Source: Chitinophagaceae bacterium
GTDB taxonomy: Bacteria > Bacteroidota > Bacteroidia > Cytophagales > Cytophagaceae
Reading direction: 5' to 3'
Assembly (NCBI GenBank): GCA_028288405.1
Contig: JAQBNS010000061.1
Span: forward strand, 1 to 53,391
DNA length: 53,391 nucleotides
The notes under the pieces were generated by a model, which worked only from the letters and a program-made list of their open reading frames with translations, had not been told where the DNA came from and made no database searches. Shown here piece by piece: positions 43,135 through 51,814 of this stretch. The number at the start of each line of letters is the position of its first letter. The stretch's first letter is position 1. A program made the translations under genes and the position numbers.

Positions 43135-43135
43135 C

Positions 43136-43390
43136 ATGGAAACAGCAGTGAGCAATCAGGAATTATTTGACCGCGTAGAAAAAGCATTGGACAGCATCCG
43201 TCCTTACCTCAAATCAGACGGTGGCGATGTGAAGCTATTAGAGGTGACAGCCAACAACGATGTGAAGCTGGAGCTTCTAGGCAATTGCAGTTCTTGCGCC
43301 ATGTCCGCCATGACATTGAGAGCAGGCGTTGAAGAAGCCATTCGTAAAATGGCTCCTGAAGTCAAAGGCGTAATCGCCATCAATAATTAA
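43136..43390 (+). CDS. NifU C-terminal domain iron-sulfur scaffold protein
   Basis: An 84-residue stand-alone NifU C-terminal (Nfu) domain. SIRPYLKSDGGDVKLLEV-like sequence leads to the cluster-binding motif GNCSSCAMSAMTLRAGVEEAIRKMAP, with the Cys-x2-Cys pair near residues 50 and 53. Nfu domains dimerise to carry a [4Fe-4S] cluster and deliver it to target proteins. It sits 1 nt after mrp and 22 nt before the doubled ddl gene, so transcription is probably shared. Confidence 0.94.
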   Translation: METAVSNQELFDRVEKALDSIRPYLKSDGGDVKLLEVTANNDVKLELLGNCSSCAMSAMTLRAGVEEAIRKMAPEVKGVIAINN

Positions 43391-43412
43391 GACGTAGCAT
43401 TCCACACACCCC

Positions 43413-46112
43413 ATGAAAATAGGCATTTTCTTCGGCGGCCCTTCTCGTGAAAGAGAAATCTCTTTTGCAGGAGGACGTACAGTATACGATAACCTCAATA
43501 AAAAACTATTCACTCCCGTCCCTGTATTTGTTGACAGTCTGGGACAATTCATTTTACTGGACTGGCAATACTTGTACAAAGGAACGGTACGTGATTTTTA
43601 TCCTCCCTTTGAATTTCTTCCGAATAGTGCGCATGGGTTTCAAATTTATATTGAATCCTTAGGCAAACTATCGGCCACTGAAATGAACGAACTGATTGCT
43701 AAAGTCGGTCGTAAAATTGAACCTTCAGAATTCAACGACTTATTCGACTTCGCTTTCCTTGCCTTGCACGGACCTTATGGCGAAGACGGCAGCATACAAG
43801 GTATCTTAGAATGGCAAGGTATTCCGTATACAGGCTCCGGCATCTTGCCGTCTGCTATCGGTATAGATAAACTCGTGCAGAAAAAACTGATGACTGCTGC
43901 AGGCTTCGAAGGCCCGGCTTTCACTACCCTGTCGCGCGATACGTGGGAACAAACACATAACAAACAAGATATCCTTACTTCGCTTACAACGAAGCTTGGA
44001 GAAACCTTTGTCGTGAAAGCACCGCATCAGGGATCTTCCATCGGCATTTCCGTATTGACCAAACCTTCATTGACTGAATTTACAAAAGCCATTGAAAAAA
44101 GTTTTTTCATACACCGCATTGAAAAAGCAGAATGGACAGCAGCAAATGAAAAAGAAAAAGTAACACACCTTGCACAGTTAACAGATATACGTGAGGGCAT
44201 AGGCTTTCCGGCAGAAACTCCACAAGGTCAAGTCTTCTACCATCCTGAAGCCTTGCTGCAATTCTTAAACGATCATTTCAAAACATCCGGTGAAACAATC
44301 TTCTTATCACCTGAAGATACGGAAGACAGCATCATCATAGAATCCTTCATCAATGGAGAAGAGTTTTCTTGCATTGTCGTTCGCAATGAAAACGGTAAAG
44401 CCTTAGCCTTACCTCCTACCGGCATTGTAAAAAACACGAAGCTTTTCGATTACCGTTCCAAATACCTTCCGGGTATGTCACGTAAAGTGACGCCGATTGA
44501 TTTACCGAATGAAGAAATCAATCGCATTCGCAAGTCTTGTGAGAAACTATTCGATGCATTGAACTTTGATGTGTATGCCAGACTCGATGGTTTCTATGGA
44601 AAAGACGGTAAAATCTTTTTGAACGATCCGAATACGACATCAGGGATGATGCCCTCCTCCTTCTTCTTCCACCAGGCAGCAGAGATCGGTTTGAACCCTT
44701 CTCAATTCCTGACGTACATCATTCGTACTTCTTTACTGGAGCGTATGCACAGTGGTAAAAAAGTAGCGAAGTTGAAACGTTTATTAACAACACTAGACGC
44801 TACGATCAATGCCGATCAGTCCAGCGAAACACGCAAGACACGTATAGCGGTAGTGATGGGTGGTTATTCGTCTGAAAGACATATCTCCGTAGAAAGCGGG
44901 AGAAACATTTACGAGAAGCTTGCTTCAAGCGAAAAATACGAACCGATCCCTGTCTTCTTAACAGGTGATTCTAATACTATCGAATTGTATTTGATGCCTG
45001 TCAACATCATGTTGAAAGACAATGCAGATGACATCCGTGAAAAAGTAAAAGCGGTATACAAAAAACATTCTGTCATCGAACAAATACAGGAAGAAGCTAA
45101 AGACCTGACGAAACGTTATGTTTCACGTGTCATCAGTGAACCTAAGAAAATCTCATTACCAGAATTATCCGAAATGGCCGATGCGGTATTCATCGCCCTT
45201 CACGGCCGCCCGGGAGAAGATGGCACACTACAACGTGAATTAGAAAAATTCAACCTGCCTTATAACGGTTCAGGGCCTGATAGTTCTTCTATTACGATCA
45301 ATAAATACGAGACAAATACCTTGCTGGAGAAACACGGTATACTCGTAGCGAAACGCAAGCTCGTCACCAAAGCTGAATGGGTAAAGGAAAAAGAAGGACT
45401 ACTTTCTTCTTTGGAAAATGCATTGGGTTATCCCATGATCGCCAAACCTGCAGATGACGGTTGTAGTTCAGCGGTTAAGAAAATTAAAAACGCAGCCGAA
45501 CTAAAAGCTTACATCAAATTGATGTTTGCAGAAGATGCCTTACAAGGTTCTGAAAGTGCTGACGTATTAAAGATAAGAGCCAATGAAGAATTTCCTCAAA
45601 AGGATTTCTTCCTGGCAGAAGAATTAGTTTCCGCTAAAGGCGCTAAACACTTCCTGGAGATTACCGGAGGTATCATGACACGTTATGATGCCAAAGGAGA
45701 ATTGCAATATGAAATCTTTGAACCTTCGGAAGCATTAGCAACCGGAGATATTCTTTCACTGGAAGAAAAATTCTTAGCAGGTGAAGGACAAAACATCACC
45801 CCCGCTCGTTTTGCTTTATCGAAAAAGGCAGCAGATTACAAAGCCATTGCCGCAGAAGTAAAAGCAACATTGGAAAAAACATGCCGCATCCTCAATGTGC
45901 AGGGTTACGCGAGAATTGATGCTTTTGTAAGAGTCTTTGACAACAACAAAGTAGAAACCATCGTTATCGAAGTGAATTCATTACCAGGCATGACACCGGC
46001 CACCTGTATCTTCCATCAGACAGCCATCAACGGTTATAGACCTTACGATTTCATTGATAACATATTGACATTTGGAATAGCGAGACAAAAACAAACTCAT
46101 TTACAAGCTTAG
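43413..46112 (+). CDS. Double-length D-alanine-D-alanine ligase (tandem Ddl fusion)
   Basis: An 899-residue protein made of two D-Ala-D-Ala ligase (ATP-grasp) modules, about residues 1-455 and 475-899; usual Ddl length is 300-370. Module 1 has GGPSREREISFAGG, a normal ATP loop VVKAPHQGSSIGIS (Gly207-Ser-Ser209) and YARLDGF, but its metal site reads NDPNTTSG (Asp405, Asn407) where Ddl normally has ExNTxPG. Module 2 has GGYSSERHISVESG, a changed loop AKPADDGCSSAVKK (Gly683-Cys-Ser-Ser686) and a canonical EVNSLPGMTP (Glu853, Asn855). Ddl joins two D-alanines for peptidoglycan; which module does so here is open. It is followed 1 nt later by PASTA genes. Confidence 0.88.
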   Translation: MKIGIFFGGPSREREISFAGGRTVYDNLNKKLFTPVPVFVDSLGQFILLDWQYLYKGTVRDFYPPFEFLPNSAHGFQIYIESLGKLSATEMNELIAKVGRKIEPSEFNDLFDFAFLALHGPYGEDGSIQGILEWQGIPYTGSGILPSAIGIDKLVQKKLMTAAGFEGPAFTTLSRDTWEQTHNKQDILTSLTTKLGETFVVKAPHQGSSIGISVLTKPSLTEFTKAIEKSFFIHRIEKAEWTAANEKEKVTHLAQLTDIREGIGFPAETPQGQVFYHPEALLQFLNDHFKTSGETIFLSPEDTEDSIIIESFINGEEFSCIVVRNENGKALALPPTGIVKNTKLFDYRSKYLPGMSRKVTPIDLPNEEINRIRKSCEKLFDALNFDVYARLDGFYGKDGKIFLNDPNTTSGMMPSSFFFHQAAEIGLNPSQFLTYIIRTSLLERMHSGKKVAKLKRLLTTLDATINADQSSETRKTRIAVVMGGYSSERHISVESGRNIYEKLASSEKYEPIPVFLTGDSNTIELYLMPVNIMLKDNADDIREKVKAVYKKHSVIEQIQEEAKDLTKRYVSRVISEPKKISLPELSEMADAVFIALHGRPGEDGTLQRELEKFNLPYNGSGPDSSSITINKYETNTLLEKHGILVAKRKLVTKAEWVKEKEGLLSSLENALGYPMIAKPADDGCSSAVKKIKNAAELKAYIKLMFAEDALQGSESADVLKIRANEEFPQKDFFLAEELVSAKGAKHFLEITGGIMTRYDAKGELQYEIFEPSEALATGDILSLEEKFLAGEGQNITPARFALSKKAADYKAIAAEVKATLEKTCRILNVQGYARIDAFVRVFDNNKVETIVIEVNSLPGMTPATCIFHQTAINGYRPYDFIDNILTFGIARQKQTHLQA

Positions 46113-46113
46113 C

Positions 46114-46668
46114 ATGGCGCTTCTAAAACCACAAAAAGTAAAAGACATCTGGATACATTGGACACTGATTGTGGTGTCATCGATGATACTTGTGTGCTGT
46201 TTCTTTTATGTGTACTTACCTTCAGCCAGTAATCATGGAGAAACAGTGACTGTGCCCAAACTAGAAGGTATGGAAGTGAACGAAATGAAAAGTTTCCTGA
46301 GCTCAAAAAAAATAAATTATATCATCCAGGACTCTGTTTACAAAGCAAATGTAAAACCGTTGACGGTCTTGAAACAATACCCTGAACCGGGATCAAAAGT
46401 AAAAAAGGACAGAAGGATATATGTCACTGTTTCTTCATCGACGACACCTCAAGTAAGAATGCCTGAGTTATTTGACAAGTCTCTTCGCCAAGCTGAATTA
46501 ATGTTAAAGCAAAACGACTTGATATTGGACAGCATTCATTATATACCAAGCCTTACTCCTAACACCGTCATTAAGCAATTAGTAAACCACCAAGAGATTC
46601 CTGAAGGCACGCTCCTTTCGAAAGGTAGCAAAGTAACCTTGGTATTGGGAAACGGAACGGGAAGCTAA
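46114..46668 (+). CDS. PASTA domain membrane protein (first copy)
   Basis: A 184-residue protein with a short cytosolic N-terminus (MALLKPQKVKDIW), one membrane segment (about residues 14-33) and two PASTA domains: VTVPKLEGMEVNEMKSFLSS through YVTVSSS, and VRMPELFDKSLRQAELMLKQ through TLVLGNG. PASTA domains bind peptidoglycan or beta-lactam-like ligands, so a periplasmic cell-wall sensor or scaffold is inferred. There is no kinase domain. It begins 1 nt after the doubled ddl gene. It is a clear tandem paralogue of the next gene, sharing SASNHGETVTVPKLEGM and VKPLTVLKQYPEPGSKVKK-like blocks. Confidence 0.88.
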   Translation: MALLKPQKVKDIWIHWTLIVVSSMILVCCFFYVYLPSASNHGETVTVPKLEGMEVNEMKSFLSSKKINYIIQDSVYKANVKPLTVLKQYPEPGSKVKKDRRIYVTVSSSTTPQVRMPELFDKSLRQAELMLKQNDLILDSIHYIPSLTPNTVIKQLVNHQEIPEGTLLSKGSKVTLVLGNGTGS

Positions 46669-46713
46669 TACGAAGACATAAAAGACAAACAACACTATTA
46701 TCATAACTAGAAT

Positions 46714-47331
46714 ATGACACTATTTAAACCAGAAAAACCAAAAGACTTATTGATTCACTTCGCGCTGATCTTTGCGTCTTTCTTTATTCTGTTGCTGCTT
46801 TTCTTCTACGGATATCTGCCATCCGCTACCAATCACGGAGAGACGATCACTGTTCCAAAACTGGAAGGAATGAGTTTAAAAGAAATGGAAGATTTTCTGG
46901 ACTCCAAAAACCTGGATTATGAAATCAACGACTCTACCTACAAAGCAGGTGTAAAGCCCCTGACGGTATTGAATCAACATCCTGCACCCGGATCAAAAGT
47001 AAAGAAAAACAGAAGGATCTACATTACTATTGCTTCTGAAACACCTCCCAATGTGAAGATGCCTAAGCTGGTAGATTTTTCACTTCGACAAGCAGAAATG
47101 ACATTGAAAGGTTACGATTTGATTTTGGACAGCATCTATTATGCGCCGAGTCCTTTTCCTAATGCGGTATTGAAACAGTTGGTGAAGAAAAAGGAAATTC
47201 TTCCCGGCACTATGATTCCCAAAGGCACGAAGATCACTCTGATTGTAGGGAATGGAACCGGGAATGAAGAAATGGAACTTCCTAATCTGGAAGGTATGCC
47301 ATTAGATGAAGCGTTGACCGTTCTGGGATGA
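46714..47331 (+). CDS. PASTA domain membrane protein (second copy), cut short by in-frame TGA
   Basis: The frame as written gives 205 residues: cytosolic MTLFKPEKPKDLL, a membrane segment (about residues 12-32), two full PASTA domains (TVPKLEGMSLKEMEDFLDSK to ITIASETP; VKMPKLVDFSLRQAEMTLKG to TLIVGNG) and the first third of another, ELPNLEGMPLDEALTVLG, where TGA (47329-47331) stops it. The same frame continues for 49 codons with the rest of that third PASTA domain and ends TAA at 47479-47481, 7 nt before the next gene's ATG. The original protein was thus probably about 255 residues. Base error, nonsense mutation or readthrough cannot be separated here. Confidence 0.82.
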   Translation: MTLFKPEKPKDLLIHFALIFASFFILLLLFFYGYLPSATNHGETITVPKLEGMSLKEMEDFLDSKNLDYEINDSTYKAGVKPLTVLNQHPAPGSKVKKNRRIYITIASETPPNVKMPKLVDFSLRQAEMTLKGYDLILDSIYYAPSPFPNAVLKQLVKKKEILPGTMIPKGTKITLIVGNGTGNEEMELPNLEGMPLDEALTVLG

Positions 47332-47481
47332 TTGAATTTGGTGAAATGTGTGGTACAATATGTACCGGATGCTACAGAAGAAGCAGGGACAATAATCTCG
47401 CAAAAACCAGCGTTTAAGAATGGCGCTACCATACATGTGGGTGAAATGATTGATATCTGGGTAGCCGGTGAGGAACAATAA
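47332..47481 (+). pseudogene. Remainder of the third PASTA domain after the in-frame TGA
   Basis: In the same frame as the preceding gene, the sequence reads LNLVKCVVQYVPDATEEAGT then IISQKPAFKNGATIHVGEMI and DIWVAGEEQ before TAA. SQKPAFKNGATIHVGEMIDIWVA matches the usual PASTA ending QxPxxGxxvxxGxxvxlxv. There is no ATG or strong start of its own near the TGA. Intact coding after the stop suggests the stop is recent, an error, or sometimes read through. Confidence 0.7.
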
Positions 47482-47488
47482 ACACACG

Positions 47489-49678
47489 ATGAGGATTCTT
47501 TTTTTATTTCTTTTTTCTGTCTGCCTATTTTGCAGTAAAGCATGGGCGCAGCCTAATGTGCATCCTTTAGTTTGGGGCACGGAGACTGGTGCATCATCTC
47601 ATGCTCGTACAGAAAGGACGACAGCTACAGTTTCAGCTTTTTCCGACACGTTAAGGATTCCTTTCTTTTACGATTTTAGTATCCAATATCTTCAACTGGA
47701 TCATATAAAAAGAACATCCACGAATAACATAGAAGTCTATACGCTACGACCTCACGGATTAAAGGATAATGATACGATTGTAGTAAGTGGTGCTAAATCG
47801 CCTTTAAATCTGGTATTTACTGGTTATAAATTTATTGATACGATTTCAGCATACGGTTTTCGCATGTATGAAAATGCAAGCCATAGCACCCCTTCTACCA
47901 GCACTACCAATATTGATTATTTACGAATTTGTAAAAAAGACAGGCAAGAATCCAAGGTACCGGACACTCTTGCATTTTATCATAATGGAGGTGTACGCAT
48001 CAATCCTGGCTCTGCCATAAATCAACCCAGTTATTATGTAGCACGTTTTGACGGCTTGGATGTTAACGGTCAGGCATATTCAACAATCCCTTTAGCAGTA
48101 GGATATACGGACACGTTAATCTCACAACCTTTTAATCTTAAAACTTACGTAAAAAGCAATACAACACATCTCTATAACAGTGCTGACTCTATCTACATGA
48201 GTTTTAATTATCAACTTGGGGGATATGGTGAAGTACCAGACGCCATCGATCGTCTTGAATTAGATTTTTTAGATAGCAACAACACTTGGACTAACGTAAG
48301 TACTATCAATGGGGGATTTGGGAATCAGGATTCTTTTTACATAGCCATGATTCCGATAGAAGATCCTAAATATTTACATAAGGCTTTTCAATACCGATTC
48401 AAAAGTTATGGACGTCAATCAGGCTCCTACGATGTATGGAATCTTGATTATATCTTAATCGATACAGGTCGTACAGTAACTGATACTCTTATCTATGACT
48501 TTGCTATTAGAAATGGAGAAAGCACTTTCCTTACAAAGGGATATACGGCAATGCCTTTTAATCATTTTATGAAAAACCCAACCGCCTATGTTAAATCCTT
48601 AATCAGTTTGACAGCCACCAATCAAAACCCAGCTCAAAGAACCAGAGTATTAATTGCATCTATAGAAGATAAGCTAAATGCCGTTATAGTTTCAGGAGCA
48701 TCAGAAACCGATACCCTTATAAATAAAGTAAAGACTTATACCGACACGCTAAAAATTTACAATTTCTCTACCGTAGCAAATAACAAACCCTTTTATCTTA
48801 ATCTAATCTATAATTTCGAAGATAACCAAAGAACGGATATCAATGTCAGAACTAAGTTCCCCTATGATTTGATGTTCAATAATTATATTACCAAGCGAAT
48901 TAACTTTTATGATTATTATGCCTATGATGATTATGAGGCGGAAACAGCTTTTGGAAGTAATCAGGCGGGTACATATATCGCAATGAAATATATTGCAGAA
49001 CAAACAGATACTCTTACCCATATTGACATAGCCTTCACTAAAAGCCAGGGCGTTGATCTCGAAGATTCACAGATTTTTTTAATGGTATGGAAAAACACAC
49101 TTACGGACCCGCATCCTTACATGCATCCTATAGCGATACACTACCAAAATTATTCTAATGGTCTTAGCAGATACCAATTAGATACTACAGCTTTGATATT
49201 GGATAGCGCTACCGTTTTCTACATTGGCTATAAGCAAAATTTATCACAACAACTTTCTGTTGGTTACGACCGCAATAATGAGTCAAGAGACAAAACGTAT
49301 TACAAAGAATCAAATGGTAGTTGGATTCAAATGAGTACAGATCCAGCTATACCTTCAGGAACAATGATGATGCGTCCGATATTTTATGATTCCACGCAGC
49401 ATGTGCCCGTAGCTATTCATCCATCAAACAATGCTGTTAAAAATGGATTACTCCTTTATCCTAATCCCTCTTCAAGCACCATAGACATCATCGCCACTGA
49501 AAAAGTGACTGATCTCCAATACACGATGTACTCGTTGTACGGACAAGTCGTAGCAAGCGGACTGCTTACATCAACGGATCATACCATCAACGTTTCACAA
49601 CTGAGTACAGGCATGTACCTGGTTCTGTGCACCGACCTGGAAGGTAAAATTTACTCTACCCGATTCATCAAGGAGTAA
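47489..49678 (+). CDS. Secreted protein with type IX secretion C-terminal sorting domain
   Basis: A 729-residue exported protein. The signal peptide MRILFLFLFSVCLFCSKAWAQ uses the ATG at 47489; the GTG 21 nt earlier would overlap the PASTA frame and spoil the signal. The middle (about residues 30-650) is beta-rich with no recognised enzyme motif; DSFYIAMIPIEDPKYLHKAFQYRFKSYG and the DLDYILIDTG-like stretch NLDYILIDTG resemble jelly-roll modules of MAM/laminin-G type seen in such cargo proteins. The C-terminal 75 residues, LLLYPNPSSSTIDI ... YSLYGQVVASG ... STGMYLVLCTDLEGKIYSTRFIKE, form a type A T9SS sorting domain, so the protein crosses the outer membrane. It overlaps the convergent M50 gene by 11 nt. 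Confidence 0.9.
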   Translation: MRILFLFLFSVCLFCSKAWAQPNVHPLVWGTETGASSHARTERTTATVSAFSDTLRIPFFYDFSIQYLQLDHIKRTSTNNIEVYTLRPHGLKDNDTIVVSGAKSPLNLVFTGYKFIDTISAYGFRMYENASHSTPSTSTTNIDYLRICKKDRQESKVPDTLAFYHNGGVRINPGSAINQPSYYVARFDGLDVNGQAYSTIPLAVGYTDTLISQPFNLKTYVKSNTTHLYNSADSIYMSFNYQLGGYGEVPDAIDRLELDFLDSNNTWTNVSTINGGFGNQDSFYIAMIPIEDPKYLHKAFQYRFKSYGRQSGSYDVWNLDYILIDTGRTVTDTLIYDFAIRNGESTFLTKGYTAMPFNHFMKNPTAYVKSLISLTATNQNPAQRTRVLIASIEDKLNAVIVSGASETDTLINKVKTYTDTLKIYNFSTVANNKPFYLNLIYNFEDNQRTDINVRTKFPYDLMFNNYITKRINFYDYYAYDDYEAETAFGSNQAGTYIAMKYIAEQTDTLTHIDIAFTKSQGVDLEDSQIFLMVWKNTLTDPHPYMHPIAIHYQNYSNGLSRYQLDTTALILDSATVFYIGYKQNLSQQLSVGYDRNNESRDKTYYKESNGSWIQMSTDPAIPSGTMMMRPIFYDSTQHVPVAIHPSNNAVKNGLLLYPNPSSSTIDIIATEKVTDLQYTMYSLYGQVVASGLLTSTDHTINVSQLSTGMYLVLCTDLEGKIYSTRFIKE

Positions 49679-50939
49679 GTAATTTAATATTAAATACCTC
49701 CGGTGTAAAACACAATACAAAAATTACCAAAGCCAGCCAGCCTAATACTTTTCTCTTCCAATCTAACGGTTGTTCTATCGCTGCCGGTGGATGTTCTAAT
49801 CCCAGAAAACGTCCGACAATATAAGCAAACACCATCCAACCGCTGAATCCATGCCAGGAAGGGATCGCATACTCTACTAAAAATTGCAGGGCAAAAATAC
49901 TGGTGGCTATTAAAACGGCTGTTGTTTTATTGTATTTAAAAAACTGTTCATACATGCTGTACAGAAAGTAAACATATGCACCTGCAAACAGTAGCATTTC
50001 TATAGGGTCTGCATTAAAAAAATTGATACCCAATAAATTATCTTTAAACATCCCCACTCCTGCCAGCAAAACGAATACAGTAAAGAACGAGACAGAAATA
50101 ATACGATGTCTTCTATAACCAAACAAACCATAAATGACGTGCCCTCCATCCAATTGACCTATGGGCAGAAGATTCAATGCTGTAAAAAACAAAGCCAGGT
50201 ATCCTGCAAACAATAAAGGGTAATGTATTAATTCAAACGAATTAGGAAGTAAGGATTCATCACTCACCAATAAAAAACTCAATGCCTTAAACAAGATATT
50301 ATCTCCCAAAGACATGATAGAATATACTTCTTGCGGTTTGAAGGTACTGCGATGCCATTGATCGCTCTCCGCTTTACCTGCTTTTTTATCTGCTACAAAT
50401 GCCAAAGAATCTCTTACCATAATGGCTTCATGGTACAAGGAATCTTCTTTACGTATGTAAGCATACGTGTATACCTCTTTTGCATAATCCCCATGATACT
50501 GCGCATACGAAGGATGGATTTTAAAAATATAATCGCGTTCCGGTAAATGAGTAAAACCATAGACCAAGATCATCAATGCTGCTACAAAGCCAGCTAAAGG
50601 ACCAGCGATGCCAATATCAAACATCGCACGCTTAGAAGAGGCTTGCCCTTTCATGCGAATAAAAGCACCAAGTGTTCCTATTGTACCGGGTATAGGCATT
50701 GGAATGTAATACGGCAGAGATGTTTCTACACCGTATTTCCTAGCGCAAAAATAATGTCCGAATTCGTGTATCGTAAGTATAGAAAGAAAAGGAATAGAAT
50801 AATTCAATCCGGACCAAAACCAATCCCAAAATTCTAAATCAGCATACCCTAGCCATTCAGCACCACAATAGGTGGTAGTGAGTAGGGTAATGATAAACAG
50901 ACCTGCCTGAATTAAATAAGTACGCGTATTTTTATTCAT
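49668..50939 (-). CDS. M50 family membrane metalloprotease (site-2 protease)
   Basis: A 423-residue integral membrane zinc protease. The zinc motif HEFGH is at residues 58-62 inside a membrane segment (FLSILTIHEFGHYFCARKYG). The third ligand lies in LLPIGQLDGGHVIYGL near residue 265. AMFDIGIAGPLAGFVAAL is the conserved GxxxN/S/GP-type segment next to the active site. About seven membrane segments are visible, and a soluble insertion of about 90 residues lies between the two halves. Such proteases cut transmembrane substrates, for example anti-sigma factors. It overlaps the upstream HAD gene by 8 nt, so they are probably coupled. Confidence 0.92.
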   Translation of the reverse strand: MNKNTRTYLIQAGLFIITLLTTTYCGAEWLGYADLEFWDWFWSGLNYSIPFLSILTIHEFGHYFCARKYGVETSLPYYIPMPIPGTIGTLGAFIRMKGQASSKRAMFDIGIAGPLAGFVAALMILVYGFTHLPERDYIFKIHPSYAQYHGDYAKEVYTYAYIRKEDSLYHEAIMVRDSLAFVADKKAGKAESDQWHRSTFKPQEVYSIMSLGDNILFKALSFLLVSDESLLPNSFELIHYPLLFAGYLALFFTALNLLPIGQLDGGHVIYGLFGYRRHRIISVSFFTVFVLLAGVGMFKDNLLGINFFNADPIEMLLFAGAYVYFLYSMYEQFFKYNKTTAVLIATSIFALQFLVEYAIPSWHGFSGWMVFAYIVGRFLGLEHPPAAIEQPLDWKRKVLGWLALVIFVLCFTPEVFNIKLLTP

Positions 50940-51561
50940 GATTAAATAAATTTAAAATCGATTGATCCTTCGAGACCAAAGCCGTTTGAATACCTAGTGC
51001 AGCAGCGCCCAAAAGATTATCTGCATTATCATCTAAAAACAACGTATGCTCGGCTTTCAATTGAGCCTGCTCTAGCACCGCTGCATAGATGTCTTCGTGC
51101 GGTTTTAACAGGCCTAATTCGAAAGAAAGGAAAACCCTCTCAAACAACTCCTCTAAATGCGCATGTCCTGTGTCTCTCTTTAGGATAGCGTTTACTTCTT
51201 TGTAATGTATAGAACTGGTATTACTCAACACAAATAGGCGATACTTTTTTGACAAGTTTCGAATCAGTTCAATCCTGGCTGGAGGGATATTCAATAATAA
51301 GGCTAAGAACGCTTGTTCAATAGATGAAGGATCGCAAGTTAATTCAAATATCCTTTCTATTTCTGTTAAAAACTCAGCATCTGCATAAAGCCCTCTTTCA
51401 TAACGATGCAGCAATCCGGATTCAAAAATACCCTGACGGATCGCCTCTGGAGATTTGCCGCTTAAAGTAGAGAATTGATCAAAACTACGCTGAAAATCAA
51501 GGTCTATAATCACCCCGCCCAAATCAAATATGATGGCTTCAATACCTTTTAATTCCAACAT
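50932..51561 (-). CDS. HAD-superfamily (subfamily IA) hydrolase
   Basis: A 209-residue haloacid dehalogenase-like phosphatase. The nucleophile Asp13 is in AIIFDLGGVIIDLD; the usual second aspartate is replaced by Gly (DLGG), as in the YihX-like group that acts on small sugar phosphates. LFVLSNTSSIHYKEV holds motif II (Ser/Thr-Asn), GLLKPHEDIYAAVL the motif III lysine, and TLFLDDNADNLLGAAALG motif IV with the acidic pair. The cap between about residues 18-90 is helical. The substrate is unknown. It is encoded upstream of the M50 protease with an 8-nt overlap and divergently from the tRNA. Confidence 0.92.
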   Translation of the reverse strand: MLELKGIEAIIFDLGGVIIDLDFQRSFDQFSTLSGKSPEAIRQGIFESGLLHRYERGLYADAEFLTEIERIFELTCDPSSIEQAFLALLLNIPPARIELIRNLSKKYRLFVLSNTSSIHYKEVNAILKRDTGHAHLEELFERVFLSFELGLLKPHEDIYAAVLEQAQLKAEHTLFLDDNADNLLGAAALGIQTALVSKDQSILNLFNHE

Positions 51562-51638
51562 TTCAGAACAATGTTTGTCAATATGAGCACAAATATGTAA
51601 AATTGCGTTCTCAAATTCAATTTAAATAGAATTTGGCA

Positions 51639-51712
51639 GGGCCCTTAGCTCATTCGGTTAGAGCACCTGACTCATAATCAGGTGGTGGTTGGTTCGATTC
51701 CAACAGGGCCCA
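51639..51712 (+). tRNA. tRNA with CAT anticodon (tRNA-Met, or tRNA-Ile2 with lysidine)
   Basis: A full cloverleaf of 74 nt: acceptor GGGCCCT/AGGGCCC, D-arm GCTC/GAGC, anticodon arm CCTGA-CTCATAA-TCAGG with anticodon CAT, variable loop TGGTG, T-arm GTTGG-TTCGATT-CCAAC and discriminator A. CCA is not encoded. A CAT anticodon can mean elongator tRNA-Met or tRNA-Ile whose C34 becomes lysidine. The acceptor stem has C4-G69 and C5-G68, which are TilS recognition features known from E. coli tRNA-Ile2, and GGGCCCTTAGCTCA is close to E. coli ileX. I therefore lean to tRNA-Ile2 but cannot exclude Met. It is not an initiator tRNA (pair 1-72 is G-C). Confidence 0.93.
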
Positions 51713-51730
51713 CATGAGCAGTACTGAGGA

Positions 51731-51782
51731 TGAAGTGTGAGTGCGGTTCGATTGCACTCTTCACTCAAACTCCCACTCACAC
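51731..51782 (+). other. Imperfect hairpin with T-arm-like sequence after the tRNA
   Basis: GTGTGAGTG (51735-51743) pairs with CACTCACAC (51774-51782). An alternative inner stem GAGTGC / GCACTC (51739-51744, 51754-51759) closes a loop GGTTCGATT that mimics a tRNA T-loop. It may be a decayed tRNA copy or a processing element; the cloverleaf cannot be completed. Confidence 0.4.
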
Positions 51783-51783
51783 T

Positions 51784-51814
51784 AAGACCGATCTTTGACG
51801 ATTGGTCTTTTTTT
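51784..51814 (+). terminator. Intrinsic terminator after the tRNA
   Basis: The stem AAGACCGAT / ATTGGTCTT, with one G-T pair, and an 8-nt loop are followed by a T-run to 51814. Confidence 0.8.

Noticed and set aside
47329..47331. TGA read as an amino acid by an altered genetic code
   Set aside because: TGA ends several conserved genes in the window (rpsF, priA, the DUF5683 gene, the kinase gene), so the standard code applies; a local readthrough event remains possible and is listed as a finding.
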